From contig CAKOVI010000005.1 in NCBI GenBank assembly GCA_934121905.1, forward strand, positions 19,442 through 83,441: a DNA stretch of 64,000 nucleotides, read 5' to 3'. This DNA comes from an uncultured Clostridia bacterium (GTDB lineage: Bacteria > Bacillota > Clostridia > TANB77 > CAG-508). Below the pieces are notes generated by a model, which did no database searches, was not told the DNA's origin, and was given only the letters and a program-made list of their open reading frames with translations. The position numbers and the translations under genes were made by a program. Below, in pieces: positions 24,625 through 33,402 of this stretch; the stretch's first letter is position 1, and each line of letters starts with the position of its first letter.

Positions 24625-25815
24625 TTATTTAACTAGTCTTTCAGTTTCCTTAGCAATCATTAATTCCTCATTTGTAGGAATTACATAAATTTTAACCTTA
24701 GACTCTGGTTTAGAAACTAATTTTTCTTCAGATCTAACATTATTTGCATCTGTATCAATTAAAACACCCATAAATTCAAGTTGTTCGCAAATCCATTTAC
24801 GGATATTAATTTGGTTTTCACCAACACCACCAGTAAATACTATATAGTCAATTCCTCTCATTGCAACAGCATATTTTGCAATATAGCCAGCAATTGCGTA
24901 AGTGAAGCTATCTATAGCAATCTTTGCTCTTTCACTTTCACCATATGATGCTGCTTCTATTTCTCTAAAGTCTGGTGCTAAACCTGAAATTCCTTGAACT
25001 CCTGATTGTTTATTTAAAACACTTTCAACTTCATCAGCTGATAAATTTTCTTTTTTCATTAAAAATGTAACTACAGATGGATCCAAATCCCCACATCTTG
25101 TAACCATTGGAATTCCACCTAGTGGTGTTAATCCCATTGATGTATCTATTGATTTTCCACCATCAACTGCACATATACTTGAACCTTGACCTAAGTGACA
25201 TGTAACTATTTTTAAATCTTTTATATCTTTATGTTCAATTTCTGCTAATCTATTTGAAACATACATATGTGATGTTCCATGGAATCCATATTTTCTTATT
25301 CCATATTTCTTGTAAAATTCATATGGTATTGGATAAATATAATGTTCTTTTGGCATTGTTTGATGAAAAGCAGTATCAAATACTCCTACCATTGGTTTTC
25401 CAGGCATTACTTTTTGGCAAGCTTCTATTCCCATTATTCCAGCTGGATTATGGAGTGGTGCTAAATCTGTACATTCTTTTAATACTTCTATAACATTTTC
25501 ATCTATTACAACTGATTCTGCAATTTTTTCTCCACCATGAACTAGTCTATGTCCAATTGCACTTACTTCATCTAAGCTGTCTATTACTTTGTATTCTGGG
25601 TTTGTTAATTGTTTTAATGTAAAGTCTATTGCTTCTGTATGGTCCATTGCTACATGGTCTATTCTTACTTTTTTTCCACATGCTTTATGTGTTATAAATG
25701 CTTCTTTTTCTCCTATTCTTTCATATTTTCCAGATGCTAATACCTCATCTGTTTCCATGTTAATTAATTGATACTTTAGTGATGAACTACCACAGTTTAA
25801 TACTAATATTTTCAT
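24625..25815 (-). CDS. ackA: acetate kinase (first of two)
   Basis: 396-residue acetate kinase, interconverting acetyl phosphate and acetate with ADP/ATP. Signatures: LVLNCGSSSLKYQLI at the N-terminus, GHRLVHGGEKI, GVFDTAFHQTMP (catalytic Asp), HLGQGSSICAV, RCGDLDPSVV (Arg) and IPTNEELMIAKET at the C-terminus. The usual TRSGD reads TRCGD. AAAGGAAG precedes the start. It lies directly downstream of a second acetate kinase and pta, so a fermentative acetate operon with duplicated kinase is likely. Confidence 0.94.
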   Translation of the reverse strand: MKILVLNCGSSSLKYQLINMETDEVLASGKYERIGEKEAFITHKACGKKVRIDHVAMDHTEAIDFTLKQLTNPEYKVIDSLDEVSAIGHRLVHGGEKIAESVVIDENVIEVLKECTDLAPLHNPAGIMGIEACQKVMPGKPMVGVFDTAFHQTMPKEHYIYPIPYEFYKKYGIRKYGFHGTSHMYVSNRLAEIEHKDIKDLKIVTCHLGQGSSICAVDGGKSIDTSMGLTPLGGIPMVTRCGDLDPSVVTFLMKKENLSADEVESVLNKQSGVQGISGLAPDFREIEAASYGESERAKIAIDSFTYAIAGYIAKYAVAMRGIDYIVFTGGVGENQINIRKWICEQLEFMGVLIDTDANNVRSEEKLVSKPESKVKIYVIPTNEELMIAKETERLVK

Positions 25816-25834
25816 TTTTTATTCTTCCTTTCTT

Positions 25835-25927
25835 GGACAAATGGGACCGGGTCTTTTTGTCCTTTTTGCTCATTTGGGACCGGGTCTTTTTTGTGACAGG
25901 ACAAAAAAGACCCGGTCCCATTTGTCC
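25835..25927. repeat. palindromic repeat, GGGACCGGGTC type
   Basis: An outer palindrome with arms GGACAAATGGGACCGGGTCTTTT plus an extra internal copy of the left half. Between the two ackA genes. Confidence 0.92.
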
Positions 25928-25946
25928 CTTTTGCCATTTTACTATA

Positions 25947-27188
25947 TTATTTTACCAACTCATAGGTTTCCTTTGCAATCATTAATTCCTCATTTGTAGG
26001 TACTACCCAAACCTTAACCTTAGAAGAGGCTTTAGATATTTCCCTTTCTTCGCCTTTAGTTTCTTCATTTGCTTCTAAATCTAAATCAACTCCTAAAACA
26101 CTTAGATATTCACAGATATGTTTTCTATCTAGTGAGCCTTTTTCTCCAACACCTGCTTCAAATGTTATTACATCAACTCCACCAATTGCAACTGCACATT
26201 TTGCAATTTCCTGGGCTACTCTATAGTCAAACACATCTAATGCAAGTTTTGCATGATGTCCACCTGATAAACTATCTAATTCTATATCTCTAAAGTCTAA
26301 GGATATTCTTGATATTCCATAAACTCCTGATTTTTTGTTAAGCATTTCTTCTACTTCCTCAGCAGTCAATTCTTTATGGTCAGTTTTTGCAAGCTCTCTT
26401 ACTCCAACAGTTGGCTTTTCTGATTTTTTTATTAAATATGTTATAACAGATGGGTCTAAATCGCCACTTCTTGACCCCATTGGAATTCCGCCAAGTGGCG
26501 TTAATCCCATTGTTGTCTCTTGAGATTTGCCATCCTTTATGGCACACAAACTTGCGCCTTGACCTAAGTGGCAACTTATTATTTTTAAGTCTTTTATATC
26601 TTTGTTCATTAATTTTGCTACACGATTTGCAACATATTCATGTGATATTCCATGGAAGCCATATTTTCTTATACCATATTTTTCGTAGTATTCATATGGG
26701 ATTGGGTAAATATATTTTTCCTTTGGAATTGTTTGATGAAATGCTGTGTCAAATACTGCAACCATTTTCATGTTTGGTACTACTTTTTGACAAGCTTTTA
26801 TTCCTGAAATTGCATTTGGATTATGAAGTGGTGCTAAATCAGAACATTTTTCTATTTCTTCTATAACTTCTTTTGTAATTATAACTGGTGACTTAAATTT
26901 TTCTCCACCATGTACTACTCGGTGTCCTATTCCTGCAAGTTCATCTAGACTTTTTATAACTCCATAGTGTCTATTTAATATTCTTGATAGTATAAACTGT
27001 ATCGCTTCTTCATGATTTCTTACTTCATGCTCAAATCTACGTTTTACTCCATTTACTTTATGTGTTAAAAATGAACCTGCTTGGCCTATTCTTTCGAAAT
27101 TTCCTTTTACTAGCATTTCGTCTGTTTCCATATCTATTACCTGATATTTTAGTGACGAGCTTCCTGCGTTTATAACTAGTATTTTCAT
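25947..27188 (-). CDS. ackA: acetate kinase paralogue (second of two)
   Basis: 413-residue acetate kinase homologue, clearly related to its downstream neighbour. It has ILVINAGSSSLKYQVI, GHRVVHGGEKF, AVFDTAFHQTIP, HLGQGASLCAI, GSRSGDLDPSVI and VPTNEELMIAKE. All catalytic residues are present. It carries an extra 14-residue stretch (GVRELAKTDHKELTAEE) around residues 262-278. Divergence between copies is moderate, so this is an old duplication that may have gained another acyl specificity (propionate or butyrate). AGAGGTG precedes the start. pta lies just upstream across a repeat. Confidence 0.9.
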   Translation of the reverse strand: MKILVINAGSSSLKYQVIDMETDEMLVKGNFERIGQAGSFLTHKVNGVKRRFEHEVRNHEEAIQFILSRILNRHYGVIKSLDELAGIGHRVVHGGEKFKSPVIITKEVIEEIEKCSDLAPLHNPNAISGIKACQKVVPNMKMVAVFDTAFHQTIPKEKYIYPIPYEYYEKYGIRKYGFHGISHEYVANRVAKLMNKDIKDLKIISCHLGQGASLCAIKDGKSQETTMGLTPLGGIPMGSRSGDLDPSVITYLIKKSEKPTVGVRELAKTDHKELTAEEVEEMLNKKSGVYGISRISLDFRDIELDSLSGGHHAKLALDVFDYRVAQEIAKCAVAIGGVDVITFEAGVGEKGSLDRKHICEYLSVLGVDLDLEANEETKGEEREISKASSKVKVWVVPTNEELMIAKETYELVK

Positions 27189-27228
27189 AAATTACACCTC
27201 TTTTCTTTTTTGCTGACAAGTAGTTCTC

Positions 27229-27323
27229 GCCCCAAATGGGACCGGGTCTTTTTTGTCCCATTTGGATAAAATCATTTTAACATTTAAACATGGGACAAAA
27301 AAGACCCGGTCCCATTTGGGGCA
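27229..27323. repeat. palindromic repeat, GGGACCGGGTC type with long spacer
   Basis: Arms GCCCCAAATGGGACCGGGTC (then TTTTTTGTCCCA) and complement are separated by about 30 A+T-rich bases. Between pta and the second ackA. Confidence 0.92.
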
Positions 27324-27327
27324 ATAG

Positions 27328-28329
27328 TTACTCTTGTGCCTGAACTGCAGTTATAGCAACAACCCCCACAATGTCATCTGCAGAGCAGCCACGAGATAAA
27401 TCATTAACAGGTTTAGCAATTCCTTGGCAAAGCGGTCCATAGGCTTCGGCTTTTGCTAACCTTTGAACTAATTTATATCCAATATTTCCAGCATCTAAGT
27501 CTGGGAATATAAGTACATTGGCTTCCCCTTTTAATGGGCTTTCTGGTGCCTTTGATGCTGCTATTTCTGGTACAATTGCTGCATCTAACTGTAATTCCCC
27601 ATCAACCATTAAATTAGCTTCTTTTTCTTTTACCAATTTTGTTGCTTCTATTACTTTTTCTGTTAATTCAGATTTCGCACTTCCTTTTGTAGAATACGAA
27701 AGCATTGCTACTTTTGCTTCTTTCCTAACTAGTTGCTCAAAACTTTTTGATGATGATATCGCAATTTCTGATAATTCATCTGCTGTTGGATTTTGATTTA
27801 ATCCACTATCTCCAAATATAAATGTTCCATTTTCTCCATATTCACAGTTAGGAACACACATTACGAAAAATGCAGATACAAGTTTTGTTCCAGGCTTTGT
27901 TTTTAATATTTGAAGAGCTGGTCTTAAAGTATTGGCTGTTGAATGTGCTGCACCAGAAACTAGTCCATCTGCTTTAGAATTTTCATCCTTAAGCATCATC
28001 ATTCCAAAATATATTGGTTCTTTTAATAGTTCCTCAGCCTGTTCTAAAGTCATTCCTTTGTTTTTTCTAAGTTCATATAGTTTTTGTTTATATTCTTCCT
28101 TCTTTTCAGATGTAAGTGGATTTATAATATCCACTCCATCTAAATTTATATCATACTCTTTTGAATTTTCCAAAATTCTATTTTTATCTCCCAAAAGTAT
28201 TACTTTTGCAAAGCCTTGATTTATTACTTTACTTGCTGCTTCTAATACTCTTTTATCTTCTGCTTCTGGCAAAATAATTGTTTTTATATCATTTCTAGCT
28301 CTATTTTTTATTTCTTCTATAAAAGCCAT
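27328..28329 (-). CDS. pta: phosphate acetyltransferase
   Basis: 333-residue short-form phosphotransacetylase, exchanging CoA and phosphate on acetyl groups. It has the family N-terminus (FIEEIKNRARNDIKTIILPEAEDKRVLEAA), DGLVSGAAHSTANTLRPAL, FGDSGLNQNPTADELSEIA, SYSTKGSAKSELTEKV and the C-terminal ANVLIFPDLDAGNIGYKLVQ motif. With the two ackA genes it forms the acetyl-CoA to acetate ATP-yielding branch. GGAGG precedes the start. Confidence 0.95.
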   Translation of the reverse strand: MAFIEEIKNRARNDIKTIILPEAEDKRVLEAASKVINQGFAKVILLGDKNRILENSKEYDINLDGVDIINPLTSEKKEEYKQKLYELRKNKGMTLEQAEELLKEPIYFGMMMLKDENSKADGLVSGAAHSTANTLRPALQILKTKPGTKLVSAFFVMCVPNCEYGENGTFIFGDSGLNQNPTADELSEIAISSSKSFEQLVRKEAKVAMLSYSTKGSAKSELTEKVIEATKLVKEKEANLMVDGELQLDAAIVPEIAASKAPESPLKGEANVLIFPDLDAGNIGYKLVQRLAKAEAYGPLCQGIAKPVNDLSRGCSADDIVGVVAITAVQAQE

Positions 28330-28346
28330 TTTTCGTTCCTCCTTGT

Positions 28347-30831
28347 TTATATTTCTGCCTTATATATTTTAAAGGTCTGATATGATGTATTTCCATAACT
28401 ATCTTTTATCCAAAAATAGTATGTTGTATTAATATCCAAAGATGTTTTTAGTTTTATTGGATTTGTTCTAGGTACATTAGGATGAATTTGTTGTTGATTA
28501 TTGTTTTCTTGTGGTTTGCTTGTATTTGTATTGGTATTTTCTAAGCTATTTACCACCACATTGTTTGGCAAACTAATACTTGCTTCATTAGTATTTGTAT
28601 TACTTGTATTATTTTGTGAATTATTATCTTGATTTGTATTATTAGTAACTGCTCCTTCTTCTGGCTCAACTGCAACAAATTCATTTGGCACAGTTTCAAC
28701 TGTTCCTATTTGCCATCCTATTATATCTAATTCTTTGTTTAATGTGATTTCAACACTATTGTTAGTATTTCCAATCCAATCAGATGGAACTTTCATCTCT
28801 GTTATTATATTTCCTTCTCCTAGTTCAGACCTGCCTTCTATAGGGAAACAATCAACTAGTATTTCTAATTCTCCAACATTTCCTAAATTATCCTCTGCAT
28901 AAACTTTGTATCTTCCATTTTCTTTAATTGTTCTTGTACTATTTTCTTGAGACCACGTCTTTTTGTCCCAACTAAATGGACTATCATATAATCCTGATTG
29001 CCTGTCTTCTGCTGTTACATTTATTGTTACATACCCTTGTGCTAATGTATCTTGATTTATTGTATATGAAATTTCAGGTGGTGTATTATCAACTTTGTCT
29101 ATTTGTATCTCTTTTGATGCTGTGTTTCCAGCAACATCTTTTATCCATATAAAGTATTTTCCATTTTCTGAAATTGTAGATGTTACATCTAAATCTGGAG
29201 TTACAGATTGAATTTCTTTCCATTCGCCCTCATCTGGTCCATTTTCATTTTTGGTTATTGCCCAAAAGCTCATTCTTATATTATCACTTGCTACAATTTT
29301 GACTTGTTTTGATGTCTCCCAGTTTTCATTTTCATATGTAATTTCTTTGAATTCTGGTGATTTTTTATCAATATCTACAATTGTTAAATTTTGAAATTTT
29401 GGACACCCATATCCATATAATTCATCTTTTCCTTCTACTCCTAAATCTTCCGTAAAGTTTCTTATAAAGTTATACATTTCCAATATTGTTGCATCTTTAT
29501 TATATGTTTTTATTAATGCTATTATTGCTGTTATTTGTGCATTGGAGTACTCTGCTCCTGACCATCTTGAAATATTTGCACTGCTACTAAAAATTTCTTC
29601 AACATCTGTACTTGGAATTGCAAAGTCTATGTATTGCCCTTTTCCAGAATAATCTGCAATATTCATTTCCCTATCTAAAGATGAAACCGCAATTGTCATG
29701 GCATGATTTGCTGGATAGTCTATTTCGCTTCCTGTGCTTGATGTTTCATTTTTATCATCATTATTTGAAATGTACAAATTATTTGCTGAAACACTACATA
29801 CTGCAATATTTTCCTTAAAGCACCCTTCTAGTGCCATATCTATTACTTCATTTTTACTATTAATTAGCTCATAACATATTACATCAGCCTTTTCTTTGGC
29901 ATATGCTAATGCCTTTATAGTGCTTGAAAGAGTCATATAACCTTCTTCTGTTACTGTAACTAGTGGCATTATTTTTACATTTGAAGTTGTAGAATCTACC
30001 AAAACTTCTGCTATTCTGCTTCCTTGAGCAGTTGTTTCTGATATGTTTTTGTTATTTAATACAAAGTTGTAATAATCTTCATTGATTCTATCTTTAAAAA
30101 ATTCATTTTCATAATTTATTCCATATCCGACTGTTGCAATTACAACATCTGATGGATTTCCATTCTCGTTTATTATGTCTGCATATTTATCTAAACCTAA
30201 AACAGTTGCTCCAAGTGAATGATGGTTATGTAAATCTATTTCTGTTCCACCATATAGCGTTTGGGAAATATCGTTAATTGCTTGATTTATTGATATTTCA
30301 TCATAAAATATATTTTCTATATAGTCTTTTTCCTTGTAAAAATTATACATAGCTTTTGTTAATTTTTCTGAATAAAAACTTAGCACATATAATTCATCAG
30401 CTATTTGTGTAATTTCTTCTTTTTCTACTTTTTCTTTTATATCTTTTGCTTTTACTATTATACTTTTTGTTTGGTATGGATTTTTTATTGTTATTTTCTG
30501 ATTTTCTGTTGTTATATCAAATACCGAATTTGATAGCAAATTTTTCATTTCGTCTATTGATGAAAATGCTGTGTTTTCTTGTTCTTCTGAAATATCAAAT
30601 TCTTCCTTTAAAGATGTTTCTTTATCATCTCTTTTTACTTCTTTAGCACTAATATCTATTGTTATTTCTTTGAAATAATTTTTTCCAACTATTCCGTCAT
30701 CATATGATACTTCTGGTTTTTTATTTAATTCTATTACTAAAAATATACCTATTATTATTAATATTATTCCGTACTACTATTGCTGTGATTTTTATTCCCT
30801 TTTTTACTTTGGTTCTTGTTTTTCTTCTCAT
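28347..30831 (-). CDS. membrane-anchored subtilase-fold pseudoprotease, one +1 recoding site
   Basis: 827 residues once the in-frame CGG at 30769-30771 is shifted. It starts at ATG 30831 (AAGGTG) with MRRKTRTKVKKGIKITAIVV, then recoded Gly21 and a membrane anchor IILIIIGIFLVIEL. A linker leads to an S8-like domain (about 180-440). The three catalytic positions appear lost: the Asp site reads ATVGYGINY, the His site TTAQGSRIAEV, and the Ser site SGAEYSNAQITAIIAL where subtilases have SGTSMATPHVTG. Three Ig-like repeats follow (for example FWIKDVAGNTASKEIQIDK and DNTPPEISY), then an Asn/Thr-rich stretch. It is probably a surface binding or scaffold protein. Divergent from the M23 gene. Confidence 0.75.
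30768..30771 (-). other. +1 recoding site CGGA
   Basis: Context GTA GTA CGGA ATA, 20 codons into the subtilase-like gene. Frame 0 stops 13 codons later. Skipping C connects the basic start to the membrane helix and the long downstream frame. Confidence 0.83.
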
Positions 30832-30871
30832 AAATTTATCACCTTTTTATTTGCGATTTTTTACTTTTTAT

Positions 30872-30900
30872 ATTTTATATTAAATTCTAAAAAATTTCAA
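30872..30900 (-). promoter_or_regulatory. SigA-type promoter for the subtilase-like gene
   Basis: TTGAAA, a 17-base spacer and TAAAAT on the minus strand, about 40 bases before ATG 30831. Confidence 0.55.
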
Positions 30901-30920
30901 GCATTTTCGCCATTTTCCTA

Positions 30921-30949
30921 TTGCAATATCTTTTTAAACGTGTTATGAT
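30921..30949 (+). promoter_or_regulatory. SigA-type promoter for the M23 gene
   Basis: TTGCAA, a 17-base spacer and TATGAT, followed 14 bases on by GAGGTGAT. Confidence 0.7.
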
Positions 30950-30970
30950 ACTTTTCAAGAAAGAGGTGAT

Positions 30971-31572
30971 ATTATAATAAATTTTAATACCACAAAAATA
31001 TTTACTCTATTTTTTTATATCATAATAATTTTAACCCTTCTTATTTCAATACTTTTTATTCCTCAAAATACTATGACTAATAATTCTAAAATAATCGATT
31101 TTGAAGATGATGGTTCACTTTTATGGCCTGCTCCTGGTGTTACAAAAATAAATTCGTATTTTGGCAAAAGAAAAGCTCCTACCGGAGGAGCATCAACATT
31201 CCATAAAGGAATTGATATAGGAGCACCTGAAGGCTTTGAATTTGTAGCTGTAACTGATGGCATAATTTCATTTGTTGGCTTTTTAGGTGGAGGTGGTTTT
31301 ACAATTACTTTAACTGACAGTGATTATAGTAATGGTGAAGTAAAATATTCGTATTGTCATTGTAATCCTAATTTTTTTGTAACAGTGGGAGAGTCTGTTG
31401 TTAAAGGTCAAATAATAGGCGTTGTTGGGCCTAAATATGTTGATGGTATAGTTCGGAAATAAATATACAGATGGTTTTCGGCAGATACACAAATGGAGCC
31501 ACAACTGGCCCCCATTTGCATTTTGGTATGAGAATTAATAGTGAGTATGTTAATCCTTTAGATTATTTTTAA
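30971..31572 (+). CDS. membrane-anchored M23 endopeptidase, two +1 recoding sites
   Basis: LytM/M23 zinc peptidase, expected to cut peptidoglycan cross-bridges outside the membrane. The zinc ligands are HKGIDIG (His and Asp) and GPHLHFGM (catalytic and ligand His). The second motif lies downstream of both in-frame CGG triplets (31454-31456 and 31479-31481). Skipping one C at each gives 165 residues from ATG 31073, ending INSEYVNPLDYF. Frame 0 would end before the catalytic histidine. Upstream of that ATG the same frame encodes a membrane helix (IFTLFFYIIIILTLLISILF) right after GAGGTGAT. An ATT or ATA start near 30971 is therefore likely, giving about 199 residues. Confidence 0.82.
31454..31457 (+). 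other. +1 recoding site CGGA
   Basis: Context ATA GTT CGGA AAT. The 0 frame stops two codons later (AAA TAA). Skipping C gives VGNKYTDGF. Confidence 0.85.
31479..31482 (+). other. +1 recoding site CGGC
   Basis: Context GGT TTT CGGC AGA. The only site followed by C. Skipping the first C reads GGC (glycine) and leads into NGATTGPHLHFGM. Confidence 0.83.
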
Positions 31573-31590
31573 ATTCCTGTCTCTATTAAT

Positions 31591-33402
31591 TTATTCAATT
31601 TTCCATATTCCAATACGGAATCCTATATAATAGTTACAAGTATCTATATCGTACTCGCAATGTCTGTTTGCCGCATACATCTTTCCATCAAAAATTATAC
31701 ATCCACCTCTAGCTATATTAAGATTTCTTGTTTTTTGTGTTTCTAGTGTCCACTCTTCTAAATTTCCTGCCAAATCATATATATTCATTAATGAAAAGCT
31801 AGTATCTGCACCTGTTGTTAGTAAAACTTTTTCTCCATATTTTTTTTGATATGGACATTCATAAAAACTGTTTTCGTCATTTTTTGAATATTTTGCATAT
31901 TGGTTTGTTATAAGCAACGCATTATCATAATAATTTCCCAATTCTGTACTTTTCGAAGTTAATTTATTTTTTATTTCGGCATCAGTATCTATTTTCTTGG
32001 TTTCAATATATTTTAATATCAAATCCCATTGTAAACCAAACATTAAACTTGTTGTACATCCTTCATGTTTCATTCCTTGAGCCAATGTTTGTGCTTCATC
32101 TCTTGTTACATAATTATACGGAAGTTTATTTTGTTGTATGACAACTTTTTCACTTGTTTCAGTATGTGATGACCTTGGAACACTTCCTTCAATTCCTGTT
32201 TCATATCTTCCTATCCAAAAACCACCATTTTTATATATACTTTTTAGCATGTTTTGATATTGTGTAGTAAAACTTTCATTTGTATCAGCATAACTTGAAT
32301 TTGAATAATCATTTGTATATTTTTCTAAACATGCTGCTATATTGGCATAATCTTCAGATGATTCTGGTGTTTGATTTCCACTGCTATTATATGTTGTATT
32401 GCTATATATTGTTGTTGGCACTTCAATCCATACATATTCATTTTGATTTTTATCTTTTATTACCAATCCAGTATCTAAATCTGTTCCTGGCACTTGTTCA
32501 AATTCTTTTTCATCAGGATAATATGGTATGGTTCCCTCTCTCTTTGGTAATGACTCCTTAGTATTAAATGTTACTTCATATTGAATTTTGTGCAATTCTC
32601 CATTGATGTCCAAAATACTTAAATTCAAATAATATTTCGTTGTATCATCCACTATCTTACTCATTATATTAGCACTGTTTGAAGAATCTACAGAGAAATT
32701 AGTGTATTCAATATTGGTAGAATCACTACTTGTTTCCCATGCATATTTTAATGTATCACTATTTAAATTTTCTGTTAAATTAAGTTTAACATTTGCATCT
32801 ATAATTACCTTATTTTCTTCATCAGTTTCATTCTTGTTTGCAACAATACTTGTTAGTTTAAACTCATCATCAGAAATGCTTGTTGTTTGAATTTTATCTA
32901 CAACATATGAATTGACCTTTTTAGTAAAATATGTTTCGCCATCATATGTTATGCCTTTTGGGTAATAAATCTGATGTGTTACACCATTTATTATATATAA
33001 ATCCTGATATGTTTGAAATGTGCTAGTATCGCTCCATTCTTTGTATTGCTCACCATAATTTAATGTTAAATTATCGAGTTTAGATAAATTTAAAACATAA
33101 TATGATCCATCATCATTAGAATTTATTGCACTTTCTTCCCCACCATTTGCAACTAGCAATGAACCAAGCTCAGTGCTACTATTTAAATAGGTATTATAAA
33201 ATACAGGCAGACTATTGTTTTTTAAATAATAGTCTGTCACTTTTGTACTTATCGTATCCAAATCTGCATATAAATTATTGAGTCTTTTTATTGATAATTG
33301 ACTTTTTGAAGTGTTTATAGTAATTCCTGTTATTATTAATAATACTATTATTGTAATTGTTAAAACCATTAGTGTAATACCTTTTTCATTTTTTAAATTC
33401 AT
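31591..33402 (-). CDS. pilin-like protein with FGE-sulfatase (lectin-like) C-terminus
   Basis: 603 residues. The prepilin-type start MNLKNEKGITLMVLTITIIV supplies the leader and anchor helix. An extracytoplasmic beta-rich middle follows. From about 390 there is a formylglycine-generating-enzyme-like fold: GGFWIGRYETGIEG, LPYNYVTRDEAQTLAQGM, YDLAGNLEEWTLE, NIARGGCIIFDG and a final YYIGFRIGIWKIE. In surface proteins such folds usually bind ligands rather than oxidise cysteine, and I do not see the catalytic cysteine pair. It overlaps the stop of the Lon-like gene (ATGA), so it is coupled to it. Likely processed by the prepilin peptidase. Confidence 0.75.
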   Translation of the reverse strand: MNLKNEKGITLMVLTITIIVLLIITGITINTSKSQLSIKRLNNLYADLDTISTKVTDYYLKNNSLPVFYNTYLNSSTELGSLLVANGGEESAINSNDDGSYYVLNLSKLDNLTLNYGEQYKEWSDTSTFQTYQDLYIINGVTHQIYYPKGITYDGETYFTKKVNSYVVDKIQTTSISDDEFKLTSIVANKNETDEENKVIIDANVKLNLTENLNSDTLKYAWETSSDSTNIEYTNFSVDSSNSANIMSKIVDDTTKYYLNLSILDINGELHKIQYEVTFNTKESLPKREGTIPYYPDEKEFEQVPGTDLDTGLVIKDKNQNEYVWIEVPTTIYSNTTYNSSGNQTPESSEDYANIAACLEKYTNDYSNSSYADTNESFTTQYQNMLKSIYKNGGFWIGRYETGIEGSVPRSSHTETSEKVVIQQNKLPYNYVTRDEAQTLAQGMKHEGCTTSLMFGLQWDLILKYIETKKIDTDAEIKNKLTSKSTELGNYYDNALLITNQYAKYSKNDENSFYECPYQKKYGEKVLLTTGADTSFSLMNIYDLAGNLEEWTLETQKTRNLNIARGGCIIFDGKMYAANRHCEYDIDTCNYYIGFRIGIWKIE

